Assembly: GCA_038202925.1 (NCBI GenBank)
Contig: JBBREM010000044.1
Location: 1 to 19,752 of the forward strand
Reading direction: 5' to 3'
Source: JAEVZK01 sp038202925
Lineage (GTDB): Bacteria; Armatimonadota; Fimbriimonadia; Fimbriimonadales; Fimbriimonadaceae
Length of the DNA stretch: 19,752 nt
A model generated the notes under the pieces. The model was not told the DNA's origin. It made no database searches and saw only the letters and a list, made by a program, of their open reading frames with translations. Positions within the stretch are counted from its first letter, which is position 1. Each line of letters starts with the position of its first letter. The translations under genes were made by a program, and so were the position numbers. Positions 1 through 7,445 of the stretch are shown here, in pieces.

Positions 1-2
1 TC

Positions 3-284
3 TACCGCAACGCGACCCAGCTCTTCCTGAACGACAACGGCTCCTATCCCGCTACACTTGCAGCTCTTTCTGCGACAAGCGCTCCCGCCACGGGTCTGGA
101 CGCTGCCGGCGCCGCCAAGGCAATCATTGCCAGCGACTGGAAGGGTCCGTACATCGATGCGATCATGAATGATCCGGTATCGAGCGCCGCGTTTGGCTAC
201 GGCACGGCTTCGCCTAACGTTGGCAAGGTCACGTCCTCCGCTGCCGGTAACGGAACGGACGGCACCGCCTACGCCAGCTGGTAA
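3..284 (+). CDS. Type II secretion / type IV pilin-like protein, C-terminal part (5' end outside the window)
   Basis: An open frame enters from the left edge and stops with TAA at 282-284, giving 93 residues. The visible part begins YRNATQLFLNDNGSYPATLAAL and continues with W-KGPYIDAIMNDPVSSAAFGYG and G-NGTDGTAY. This pattern (a helix with an NGxYP turn, a W-xGPY strand, then a DP and Y/G-rich end near a GTDG) resembles the globular head of GspG-like major pseudopilins and other prepilin-type proteins. Those proteins form pilus-like fibres in the envelope after N-terminal cleavage by a prepilin peptidase. The N-terminal methylation helix that would prove this is outside the window. A strong terminator follows 62 nt downstream, so this is the last gene of its transcript. 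The pilin-like class is fairly likely; the exact system (secretion or pilus) cannot be told. Confidence 0.72.
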   Translation, partial: YRNATQLFLNDNGSYPATLAALSATSAPATGLDAAGAAKAIIASDWKGPYIDAIMNDPVSSAAFGYGTASPNVGKVTSSAAGNGTDGTAYASW

Positions 285-346
285 TAGGCAAAAGCTGAGG
301 TGTCGATCTAACGAGATCTGACAAACGAACCCTCGGTATCGAAACA

Positions 347-374
347 AGCCCCGGATATTCATCCGGGGCTTTTT
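347..374 (+). terminator. Intrinsic terminator of the pilin-like gene
   Basis: There is a perfect 10-bp stem (AGCCCCGGAT at 347-356 and ATCCGGGGCT at 361-370) with a 4-nt loop ATTC. The T-run lies at 370-374. It sits 62 nt after the TAA stop. It is the only textbook rho-independent terminator seen in the window. Confidence 0.93.
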
Positions 375-396
375 GCCGTCTGGGGTGAAGGGGCGC

Positions 397-560
397 GAAT
401 GGGTGAAAGGGTCGTTAGGTCGTTGGCGTGAATGGGTGATGGGCTGGTGGGCTGATGGGGTGAGGCGTGGTTCCGGGAGTCGTTGCGTTCCCTTGTGCTC
501 TTTGTGCCCACCTGTGGTTCAAAGCATCCCTTCACAGGGCCTGATAGTCTGTGGCTGATG
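397..560. repeat. Low-complexity G/T-rich degenerate repeats (gaatgggtga / gatgggctg)
   Basis: This gene-free stretch is built of short imperfect direct repeats. GAATGGGTGA occurs at 397-406 and again at 430-439, and GAATGGGT returns at 627-634. GATGGGCTG-type words recur at about 437-460 and 554-563. The reading frames here have no recognisable protein. The words look like slippage-type expansions, not a mobile element. Confidence 0.6.
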
Positions 561-583
561 GGCTAAGAATAACTGGAATCGCA

Positions 584-601
584 GATTTGAGATGTCAAAT
601 C
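584..601. promoter_or_regulatory. Palindrome upstream of the amidohydrolase gene, candidate operator
   Basis: GATTTGA-GATG-TCAAATC is a perfect inverted repeat with 7-bp arms. The half-site ATTTGA recurs at 643-648, directly in front of the TATGAT box next to the start codon at 661. A regulator binding all three half-sites would cover the promoter. There is no proof of binding. Confidence 0.4.
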
Positions 602-623
602 GACAATCGACAATCGACAATCG
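599..623. repeat. Heptamer tandem repeat (ATCGACA)n
   Basis: Three exact copies of ATCGACA run from 599 to 619, followed by a partial fourth (ATCG, 620-623). The array abuts the palindrome at 584-601 and lies 37 nt before the amidohydrolase start. Its copy number could vary by slippage. Confidence 0.8.
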
Positions 624-648
624 GGTGAATGGGTCTTCACTCATTTGA

Positions 649-660
649 TATGATGCAGGC
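649..660 (+). promoter_or_regulatory. Candidate -10 box for a leaderless amidohydrolase mRNA
   Basis: TATGAT at 649-654 is followed by 6 nt and then the ATG at 661. No Shine-Dalgarno motif precedes this ATG. With normal -10 geometry, transcription would begin at or next to the start codon. The expected -35 position (about 626-631) is weak. Confidence 0.42.
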
Positions 661-2274
661 ATGCTTCTGCCTCTTCTTCTCTCACTGGCCCTTGGCTCCG
701 ATCAGGTGTTTTGGCGCGGCAACATCTACACCGGCGATTCCCACCGGCCGCGGGCTCAGGCCGTGGTCGTTCGCAACGGACGCTTCATATTCATCGGCTC
801 TGACTTGGAAGTTGGGCGGTTCATTGCCAAAGGGACACATCCGGTGAACCTGGACGGCGCGACCGTCTTGCCGGGGCTTACCGATTCTCATTTTCATATC
901 GCCGGTGTCGGCGCGCGCGAGATGACGTTCAACCTCGAGGGCGTGCCGAGTCTGCGAGAGCTGCAGAACCGCCTGAAGGCCGAAGTGGGGAAGCATAAAG
1001 CGGGGGAATGGGTGACGGGGCGCGGCTGGATCGAAAATTCCTGGGTGCCTCAAGAGTTTCCCACCCGATATGATCTTGACCAGGTCTCGCCGGACAACCC
1101 CGTGTACTTAGTTCGGGCGGACGGCCACGCGGGCATTGCGAATTCGAAGGCGCTTGAGGTGGCCGGCGTCACGAGCGACACGAAGGATCCGTTCGGAGGC
1201 AAAATCAACCGCGATAAGGACGGCAAGCCGACCGGGATGCTGCTTGACGGAGCGCAGGGTCTAGTCGGGCGCAAGATCGTTGAGGAATCCGTGGATGCTG
1301 AGCAGGCGCTGATCAAAGGCGCTGAGTTTGCGGCCGCTCATGGCCTTTGCGAGCTTCAGGTCGCGGGCAGCTCATGGAGCGAGCGGGAGATGCTGCGCCG
1401 GCTGGTGGGGGCGGGGAAGATCAAGGTCCGGATCTACGACGACGTCTACGGGCCTGGCCCGGATGCCGATCGGCTGATCCGCGAAGGACCGATTGTGGGT
1501 GAGCGGTTCACCAACCGCGGGATCAAAGTGATTTTCGATGGCGCGCTCGGTTCGCGCGGAGCGGCACTGCTCAAGTCCTACGAGGACGTCCCAACCACGA
1601 GCGGATTCTATACCGCTAAACCCGAGCAGGTGGCACCGATGCTTGCAAAGGCGCTCCATGCGGGGATTCAGGTTGAGACGCACGCGATTGGAGATCGCGC
1701 CAATAGGGAAGTGCTCGATCTGTACGAGGCGGCGTTCAAGGGCGCAGGGAAGGCGGCCCGGTGGCGGATCGAGCATGCTCAGATACTCGATCCCGCTGAT
1801 ATCCCTCGGTTCGGCCGACTTGGCGTCATCGCCTCCATGCAGCCGTCGCACGCGATCGGCGATCTGCACTTCGCGCCCAAGCGGCTCGGGATGAAGCGGC
1901 TGGCGGGCGCATACGCTTGGAACGCTCTCCTGAAGACAGGCGCGATCATCGCGGCGGGATCGGACGCGCCGGTCGAGCGTGGCGATCCGCGCATCGAGTT
2001 CTACGCGGCAGTTGGGAGACGTGACTTGAAGGGTTACACGGGTCCCGGCTGGCATCCGGAGCAAGCGGTGACGCGGGAGCAGGCGTTCAAGATGCTAACC
2101 ATATGGCCAGCCTACGCGGCCTTCGAAGAGAAGATCAAGGGGACCATACAGGTGGGGAAGCTGGCGGACATGACGGTGCTCGGCGCCGACATCATGCGCA
2201 TTCCACTCGCCGACATCCCGACGACCACGATTCGGATGACGGTGGTGGGTGGCGAGATTATTTACCGCGGGTAA
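661..2274 (+). CDS. Amidohydrolase, YtcJ/AepA-like (amidohydrolase 3 family)
   Basis: This 537-residue metal-dependent hydrolase has a TIM-barrel amidohydrolase fold. Visible motifs are the HxH pair H77/H79 in TDSHFH, H341 in ETHAIGDRAN, H372 in IEHAQ and the metal-binding/general-base Asp in GSDAP (D435). K289 in KVIFDG lies where this family often has a conserved lysine. The N-terminus is a short hydrophobic stretch (MLLPLLLSLALG) that could be a signal peptide, followed by the family's GxIYTGD and AVVVRNGRFIFIG strands. Length matches the family. The substrate is unknown; members act on N-acyl, formamide or cyclic amide bonds and most are unassigned. The start is ATG without a Shine-Dalgarno, 6 nt after a TATGAT box. 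It stands alone and converges on the propeller gene 32 nt downstream. Confidence 0.92.
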   Translation: MLLPLLLSLALGSDQVFWRGNIYTGDSHRPRAQAVVVRNGRFIFIGSDLEVGRFIAKGTHPVNLDGATVLPGLTDSHFHIAGVGAREMTFNLEGVPSLRELQNRLKAEVGKHKAGEWVTGRGWIENSWVPQEFPTRYDLDQVSPDNPVYLVRADGHAGIANSKALEVAGVTSDTKDPFGGKINRDKDGKPTGMLLDGAQGLVGRKIVEESVDAEQALIKGAEFAAAHGLCELQVAGSSWSEREMLRRLVGAGKIKVRIYDDVYGPGPDADRLIREGPIVGERFTNRGIKVIFDGALGSRGAALLKSYEDVPTTSGFYTAKPEQVAPMLAKALHAGIQVETHAIGDRANREVLDLYEAAFKGAGKAARWRIEHAQILDPADIPRFGRLGVIASMQPSHAIGDLHFAPKRLGMKRLAGAYAWNALLKTGAIIAAGSDAPVERGDPRIEFYAAVGRRDLKGYTGPGWHPEQAVTREQAFKMLTIWPAYAAFEEKIKGTIQVGKLADMTVLGADIMRIPLADIPTTTIRMTVVGGEIIYRG

Positions 2275-2287
2275 AGCCAAACGGCTT
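2274..2287 (+). other. Small hairpin at the amidohydrolase stop codon
   Basis: AAGCC-AAAC-GGCTT forms a 5-bp stem that begins at the last base of the TAA stop. It lacks a T-run, so it is a poor intrinsic terminator. It is the only structure seen in the 32-nt gap between the convergent genes. Confidence 0.3.
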
Positions 2288-2306
2288 GGATATTGTTGCT
2301 CAGATG

Positions 2307-3410
2307 TTAGCGACGTTCGAATTGTATGAGGCTGTCAGAGGTTTCCCCGATGGGGGCGTCTACGATCCATGAACGTACTTTGCCGTGAGCGGGATCGACT
2401 ACATACACTGGGATTCCGTTGTCGAGTTGCGCGGGAGCTCCAGCCACAGACGACGCACCCCAAAAAGCGAGGGTCCCGTCCGGGAGGACTCGTGAGATGG
2501 GACCTGTTAGTCCAGCGACCACTTCGATCATGTGAATGGCCCCGCCGATGGAAGCAAGGATCCCATGCTTTTCCTGATTATTTTGCTCGATCGACCCACG
2601 CGACCACCACGTGATTACCGAGCGGTGCTCGGCAAACGTATATCCGTTTCGCACTGGCAGCCAAATTTCCTCGGCCATGAATTTCAAGAAGGCAGAGCGC
2701 CACTTAGGTTGCCCGCCACGAGGCTGACTCCCTCCTGAGAGCAGCGCTAGCGCCATCGCTGGGGGTACCTCGTTCTCCTTCCCCGTGCGTAGATCGTGAA
2801 CCGTCGTCCGCAGGGAACAACCGTGCCGGTTGACCATCCGAGACGACGTGTCGTCATAGGTCAAGGTCTCGTAGGCTGATCTTCGAGAGATTGGTTTACC
2901 GTTATGCATCCATGCCCCCGCTACAATTCGATGATCGTCGAGCCAATAACCGCGTAACGGCCCTGACGCGACGGAGCGCATGCGACCGTCAAGGTCCATA
3001 ACGACTAAGGTGCTCACGTGAGCAGGGTCCCCGGTGGAGAGCAGAATCTGAGTGGAAGTGTCGTCCCACATTATTTCTTGCGGGTGGGACACCGGCACCT
3101 TTCGGCTCACTCGGCTGTGAACGAGATCGACAATCCACACGAATGGCATCGACTCCGGCTGCGGCGCGAGCGCAAGTTTTGTCCCGTCACAGCTAAGGGT
3201 GATAAATGGCCAGTAGTCTGTCGGCTTAGCTGCCACCACGATCTTCGCTAAGCGCTGTCCTTTGACCAACCGGTTTCCACTTGCAATAAGCCTCCACCGC
3301 TCAATGACAATGCCTTCGGCAGCGCGCGCGCGACGCACGAGCGCACCGGGGACGTAAGGTTGACTCCGCCCGAGAGGAAGCGATGCAAGCAGAGCGAGAG
3401 CCAACACCAT
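2307..3410 (-). CDS. Secreted beta-propeller-like protein of unknown function
   Basis: I set the start at the ATG at 3410, giving 367 residues. GGAGG lies 5 nt upstream of it, overlapping the stop of the FN3 gene, and the protein then begins with a good signal peptide (MVLALALLASLPLGRSQ). An alternative ATG 27 nt upstream lacks this. The mature chain has repeated blade-like segments such as ITLSCDGTKLALAP, EIMWDDTSTQILLSTG, TLVVMDLDGRMRSVASG and RVLPDGTLAFWG, typical of TolB/WD40-type propellers. No enzyme motif was found. It is translationally coupled to the FN3-repeat gene just upstream, so the two probably work together outside the cytoplasm. The DNA is less GC-rich than the flanks, like its partner. 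Fold assignment is moderate; function is unknown. Confidence 0.72.
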   Translation of the reverse strand: MVLALALLASLPLGRSQPYVPGALVRRARAAEGIVIERWRLIASGNRLVKGQRLAKIVVAAKPTDYWPFITLSCDGTKLALAPQPESMPFVWIVDLVHSRVSRKVPVSHPQEIMWDDTSTQILLSTGDPAHVSTLVVMDLDGRMRSVASGPLRGYWLDDHRIVAGAWMHNGKPISRRSAYETLTYDDTSSRMVNRHGCSLRTTVHDLRTGKENEVPPAMALALLSGGSQPRGGQPKWRSAFLKFMAEEIWLPVRNGYTFAEHRSVITWWSRGSIEQNNQEKHGILASIGGAIHMIEVVAGLTGPISRVLPDGTLAFWGASSVAGAPAQLDNGIPVYVVDPAHGKVRSWIVDAPIGETSDSLIQFERR

Positions 3411-3411
3411 C

Positions 3412-6057
3412 CTAACCTCCTGTAGCGCTGTGAACAATGCTTACAGTTTGTGTCGGCTCCGTTCCGCCCGTTACTCCCGTTGTAACGCAGGGCTTAGCCC
3501 GGTATGCCCCCGGCACATTCCATCCCGTTGCCGCGTCATACCACTGCGCCTCTACGGCATTTTTGTACAGGCGACTTCCTGTGTAGCCGAATCCTTTCAC
3601 ACGGGACCCAGTTATACGATAGGCGTTGGGCCAGCCATCTGGAGGGGGGTTGTCGAAAAACCTAGTGGTTCCGGGGGTTGTGGCCGACTGGGCAATCGAG
3701 ATCACCCGCCTCAGCTGCGGGTCACGAAGGGCGCGATTGCCGCCAATGAACTCCATGTCAAAGCGCATCGGAATCGCAAAAGACCTTAGGAAGTAAAGAC
3801 CGTAGACATCACCGCCAAAGACGTTGACGATGACAATCCGAGCTCTAGGATTAATCTTAAGCACAACATGGGCGTAGCCTCCGATCAATGAGTCACCAGC
3901 GATGCTGGGTCCATTAAGATTGAATAGTATCGGGTGCGCCTCGTATTCGGTTGCTTTCGGTCGGTTGTCCGCAACGCGGAGGTATGCCTGCCAGCGATTG
4001 CCCTTGTTATCGCTGGCGTTCGAATGGAACATGACCCCGCCCTCGAGTTGAACTCCCGTGCTGAGAGAGGCAAAGCCGAAGTAGCAGTGAGGCGCCTCTG
4101 TCCGCTGGTTTAACTGGAAATTGGCACTGTTGCTTGCGTCCGAACTCGGCAAGACGAATGTGCCCGAGGCGCCTACGAGAGCAGGCGAGTCCGTCGGAGT
4201 AGCTGCCACTTTCCAATAAGCACCTTCGGCTTTGAGCGCGGGGGGATTCTGCACCAGAGCGTAGGTGTCCCAAAATGCTGCGACAGTTTGATTTCCGTCC
4301 GTCATCGTCCTCTTTTGTGGATCCCAACTGGCGGTGTTCGGCACTGGTGCAAAGGTCGCGTCGTTAATAACTTCGTTTTGCGGAGTTAAAACGAACGTAT
4401 TGCCCGGCGGAATTGGGATGAGGTTGCCTTCTGCGGAGTTGGCAAGGTTGTAGACGGCTTCGGCTACCGCGATCGGGGTGGCATTCCAAGGAATTGCTTC
4501 CGCGTTGGGAAAATGCGAGTCTTCCATCGACGCTGCACTTTCACCCGTTGCGAAAACGCTCTTAACGACATAGAAATAGTCTTGACCAGTCGTCAGTCCC
4601 GAGTCGTCGAAGAAAAGAGTCTGGTTTAAGTTTGCGGTAACCGTCGCTACCGGGGCGCTGTAGTTGTAGCCGCCCGACGTGGTTGCTCGGAAGACCTTGT
4701 AGGAGATCGCTCCAGGGACTCTGCTCCAGTACGCGCGGATCGATGTAGAGCTAGTAGCGAAGACCTGAATGGAGCCGGGAGGAATCGGGCTCCCGGTCGT
4801 CGTCGTCGCGGAAGCCGTGTTGCTGTAGAGGGAGTACCCGCCGTTGTTAAATGCCCTGAGGCGATAGCGGTACAGTGTGGCTGGCTCGAGGGTGCTGTCG
4901 GGAAATGTCGTGGTGTTAGAGCTGACCTGGGCCACTTCACGAAATGAGCCAGAGGGACCGTCAGCCCGTTCGATACTGAAGCCAGCCTCGTTCGTGCTGT
5001 TATCGCTCCATGCCAACAAGACCCCCGTGTCCGACGTGGTTGTCGCCGTGAGATTTGAAGGGGGGAGGGGGGCGCCGATACCAATAGTCGTGGCCGTAGC
5101 TTCATTGCTCGGACCGGAATCGCCGCCACGATTAAAGGCGACGACTCGAAACGTGTAGGTGCTATTTTGGTCCAGATAAAGAGCTGAGTAGGCAGTCGCG
5201 TTTGCGGGAGTTAGGTCAACGGTCTCCCAGCGAGCCAAGTTGGTGGAAGGGTTGACGTACTTGCGCTCGATTGCGAAGCCATCTTCATCAGAGCTGTTGT
5301 CGGACCAGGACAAATCTATTTGTCTGGTAGATACGGTTGTAGCTGTAAGGTTGCTGGGCGAATTAGGAGGGTAGGGCAGCGTCGTTTGGGTGACCTCGTT
5401 GCTGTAATCTGAGTAAAGGCTTCCATTGAACGCGCGCATCCGATAGGTGTAGGCGGTGTTCACTCCCAAATTCATATCCCGGTAAGTATTCGCAGTTCCA
5501 GCCACCACTGCAATCTCTGCATAGGTGCCACCCGGAATTTTCCGCTCAAGCTTGAAGCTCGTGACGGGGCTGCTCGACTCACTCCAGTTCAACTCAATCT
5601 GTGATGTGCTTACCGCAGCCGCCGAAAGACTCGGAGCAGCAGGAATATTCGCGTTGTCTACAACGTCGAAATGCCCGCTGATCGGGCCGGGTGAGATTGG
5701 CGTTCCGGGTCCGGCTCCCGGGTCGAAGCGGTACTGGAACCCAGTGGCGATCGCCGCGCCCTGGGGGACGCCTATGTTTTTGCTACTCCCCGTCGCCCCG
5801 GTCGAGGATACGCTCCAACCGTTAGGCTGCGAGGCAGTCGCGACAATGCCGGAGCCGGGGGCAACGATGTCCCACAATTCTGCATTTGCGGGAGCATCTG
5901 TGCCATCTGACGCCACGACTCCCGAGCTGCCGCGCGGTATCTGAACGTTCAGGAAGAAGGCCCAGGCGGTCAGGCTCATCGCGAGCACGGCGACAGCGCA
6001 GAAGAGAGTGCGGACGCGTACCAGGGCTCGAAGACGAATTGCGTATTTTCCTTTCAT
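3412..6057 (-). CDS. Large exported protein with four fibronectin type III domains
   Basis: The protein has 881 residues. Residues 1-34 form a basic then hydrophobic export signal (RVRTLFCAVAVLAMSLTAWA). Four FN3 domains follow at about 139-226, 231-324, 330-420 and 425-515. They share the usual marks: PxxPSNLTAT starts, LSWSDNS B strands and YTFRVVAFNxGGxS G strands ending in ATT. The first 100 mature residues and the C-terminal 360 residues match nothing I recognise; the latter are beta-rich and include a lectin-like or jelly-roll-like stretch (HCYFGFASLSTGVQLEGGVMF). FN3 arrays usually act as spacers or carbohydrate and adhesion modules on extracellular proteins, so a surface or secreted role is inferred. 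Translation starts at ATG with a promoter-like TTGCTC-17-TAGGTT five nt before it. The gene ends in a TAG overlapped by the next gene's ribosome binding site. Confidence 0.85.
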   Translation of the reverse strand: MKGKYAIRLRALVRVRTLFCAVAVLAMSLTAWAFFLNVQIPRGSSGVVASDGTDAPANAELWDIVAPGSGIVATASQPNGWSVSSTGATGSSKNIGVPQGAAIATGFQYRFDPGAGPGTPISPGPISGHFDVVDNANIPAAPSLSAAAVSTSQIELNWSESSSPVTSFKLERKIPGGTYAEIAVVAGTANTYRDMNLGVNTAYTYRMRAFNGSLYSDYSNEVTQTTLPYPPNSPSNLTATTVSTRQIDLSWSDNSSDEDGFAIERKYVNPSTNLARWETVDLTPANATAYSALYLDQNSTYTFRVVAFNRGGDSGPSNEATATTIGIGAPLPPSNLTATTTSDTGVLLAWSDNSTNEAGFSIERADGPSGSFREVAQVSSNTTTFPDSTLEPATLYRYRLRAFNNGGYSLYSNTASATTTTGSPIPPGSIQVFATSSTSIRAYWSRVPGAISYKVFRATTSGGYNYSAPVATVTANLNQTLFFDDSGLTTGQDYFYVVKSVFATGESAASMEDSHFPNAEAIPWNATPIAVAEAVYNLANSAEGNLIPIPPGNTFVLTPQNEVINDATFAPVPNTASWDPQKRTMTDGNQTVAAFWDTYALVQNPPALKAEGAYWKVAATPTDSPALVGASGTFVLPSSDASNSANFQLNQRTEAPHCYFGFASLSTGVQLEGGVMFHSNASDNKGNRWQAYLRVADNRPKATEYEAHPILFNLNGPSIAGDSLIGGYAHVVLKINPRARIVIVNVFGGDVYGLYFLRSFAIPMRFDMEFIGGNRALRDPQLRRVISIAQSATTPGTTRFFDNPPPDGWPNAYRITGSRVKGFGYTGSRLYKNAVEAQWYDAATGWNVPGAYRAKPCVTTGVTGGTEPTQTVSIVHSATGG

Positions 6058-6062
6058 TCCGC

Positions 6063-6091
6063 AACCTATGCTCCATCTGGAGCGAGAGCAA
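6063..6091 (-). promoter_or_regulatory. Promoter of the FN3/propeller unit with a palindrome between its boxes
   Basis: On the minus strand, TTGCTC (6091-6086) is followed by exactly 17 nt and then TAGGTT (6068-6063), with the ATG 5 nt further on. The spacer contains the palindrome GCTCC-AGAT-GGAGC (6083-6070). The -35/-10 spacing is ideal. The short leader implies a leaderless or near-leaderless mRNA, and the palindrome is a candidate repressor site. Confidence 0.5.
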
Positions 6092-6128
6092 GTGATCTGA
6101 GCATACTACGCGTTCTTGCGACGATGGC

Positions 6129-6149
6129 AGCAATTTCTCGAAAATTGCT
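6129..6149 (-). other. Hairpin after the epimerase stop codon
   Basis: AGCAATTT and AAATTGCT form a perfect 8-bp stem with a 5-nt loop, touching the epimerase TGA (6151-6149). On the minus strand no U-run follows. It may stabilise the 3' end or be a weak terminator. Confidence 0.35.
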
Positions 6150-7027
6150 CAAGCCAGGTTCTGATCCCTGCACTGCACCGAAGCTTGCAAATATGGCCGC
6201 AAATCGCCGCTCCCGAAGGCGAATCCCTGGCTGAGCGCTCGGGCCGGGACGATGCGTTGGCTCTGGCAGATCGAGTCGGCGAACTCCCCGTACATGAGCT
6301 TGAGCGCGACCTTGGGAACCGTCCCCCAGACCCGCTTGTGGAGCAGCTCCGCGATCGCTTGCGTGAACGTCTCTTGCGTCTCAGGTGTCGGCGCGGTCAA
6401 ATTCACTGGACCCTCCACGCCGCCATCAAGCGCCCACAGGACGAGGCGTACCCAGTCGTCTCGCGCAATCCACGACAGATAGGCATTCTTTGGGGCGATG
6501 CGCACAATGGGGAAGCGGCGCATGATGGGCAAAATGCGTCCCAGGAGCCCACCGGATGGATCGAGAACGTGGCCGGTGCGCAGGTTTACCGTGCGAACGC
6601 CATTCCACGCAGCGGCGTTCGCCGCTTGCTCCCAATCGCGGCAGACCTTTGCCAAGAATCCCGGCACGTTGGCCGTCTCAGCCGACTCCGTCGTACTCTG
6701 ATCGGCGGTGTCGCCATAGATGCCGATTGCTGATGCCGAGAGGAATACGGTGGGCTTGGTCCTCTCGACAAACTCGGCGAGGATGCGGGTGGCGTCGATG
6801 CGACTGTGATAGATCGCGTCTTTCTTGGCGGCGGTCCAGCGCCCGTCGACCGACTCGCCGGCGAGGTTGACCACCGCGTCGTAGGGATCGCTCAACTGAT
6901 CAAGCGCGATCTCATTGCCGGCCTTGGGATGGCGGCTGATCACGGTTACCAAGTCCCCCCGGCCCTGAAGCTCGCGCACAAGCGCGGAGCCGAGGAAACC
7001 GGTACCGCCAGAGACTAGAATTCTCAC
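6149..7027 (-). CDS. TIGR01777 family NAD(P)-dependent epimerase (YfcH/SulA-like)
   Basis: This 292-residue protein belongs to the extended short-chain dehydrogenase family. The dinucleotide-binding loop GGTGFLG is at residues 7-13. AVVNLAGESVDGRW follows at about 50-63 and FLSASAIGIYGD in the central strand. The C-terminal half has the family marks GxLLGRILPIMRRF, LSWIARDDWVRLVLWAL, GPVNLTAP and GDLRPYL near the end. Length fits the family (about 300). The biochemical role of the family is unsettled, so no substrate is assigned. Translation starts with GTG at 7027, because the frame has no nearby ATG matching the beta-strand start. No Shine-Dalgarno is present, but TAGTCT lies 7 nt upstream. 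It is divergent from the small gene at 7089 across 61 nt. Confidence 0.9.
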   Translation of the reverse strand: MRILVSGGTGFLGSALVRELQGRGDLVTVISRHPKAGNEIALDQLSDPYDAVVNLAGESVDGRWTAAKKDAIYHSRIDATRILAEFVERTKPTVFLSASAIGIYGDTADQSTTESAETANVPGFLAKVCRDWEQAANAAAWNGVRTVNLRTGHVLDPSGGLLGRILPIMRRFPIVRIAPKNAYLSWIARDDWVRLVLWALDGGVEGPVNLTAPTPETQETFTQAIAELLHKRVWGTVPKVALKLMYGEFADSICQSQRIVPARALSQGFAFGSGDLRPYLQASVQCRDQNLA

Positions 7028-7031
7028 AAGG

Positions 7032-7058
7032 ATGAGACTATCTCATGCAAAGTTTGCA
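7032..7058. promoter_or_regulatory. Two adjacent palindromes in a divergent promoter region
   Basis: ATGAGA-CTA-TCTCAT (7032-7046) and TGCAAA-G-TTTGCA (7046-7058) are both perfect inverted repeats and share one base. The first covers the TAGTCT box of the minus-strand epimerase. The second covers the -35 TTGCAA of the plus-strand gene. One or two dimeric regulators could control both genes from here. Confidence 0.45.
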
Positions 7059-7082
7059 ATTTGATTGAATCGGGCTTACAGT
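7054..7082 (+). promoter_or_regulatory. Promoter of the small gene at 7089
   Basis: TTGCAA (7054-7059) and TACAGT (7077-7082) are separated by exactly 17 nt, and the ATG follows 6 nt later. There is no Shine-Dalgarno. This is again the layout expected of a leaderless transcript. Confidence 0.5.
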
Positions 7083-7088
7083 GACGAC

Positions 7089-7445
7089 ATGGTGTATCAG
7101 AGCACGATTCAATTTAGCCCTCCGTCGCAATATCGGCTCCATATTGCGCTGGATCCAAATGGAGTCGCCTTCATGGCGGTGTTGGACCCGTACAACCAGC
7201 CGATCCACAACCTTCACCACATGAAAATCCCGGCCTCCGAACTGGCTAAGCTTTGCGAATCGCAAGAGGGCTCGGTGACGGCGAAGTCGGACAATGCGTC
7301 GATCACGATCGCCTTCAGCGCCGACGTCCATCCGCTCGACTTCCAAACCACGACGGTGGATGAAGGCGAGCAGAAGACGACGACATCGAGCGTGCGCAAG
7401 GAAGATCTCGCGGAGCTCCTTGGTGTGCTTTGTCCACCAGGCTAA
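7089..7445 (+). CDS. Small protein of unknown function, 118 residues
   Basis: The start is the ATG at 7089, placed 6 nt after a promoter-like TACAGT. A TTG at 7065 in the same frame is possible, but it would lie inside the promoter. The product begins MVYQSTIQFSPPSQYRLHIALD and has no signal peptide or membrane segment. It appears beta-rich in its first two thirds (alternating hydrophobic strands such as RLHIALDPNGVAFMAVLDP and NASITIAFSADVHPLDF). It ends in a helix, VRKEDLAELLGVL. I do not recognise the family. Codon use is like that of its neighbours, which supports a real gene. It is divergent from the epimerase and converges on the next gene, with the stop codons overlapping by three bases. 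Confidence 0.68.
   Translation: MVYQSTIQFSPPSQYRLHIALDPNGVAFMAVLDPYNQPIHNLHHMKIPASELAKLCESQEGSVTAKSDNASITIAFSADVHPLDFQTTTVDEGEQKTTTSSVRKEDLAELLGVLCPPG

Noticed and set aside
7065..7088. TTG start at 7065 for the 118-residue protein
   Set aside because: It lies between the -35 and -10 boxes of the likely promoter and has no Shine-Dalgarno. The ATG at 7089 fits the leaderless layout.
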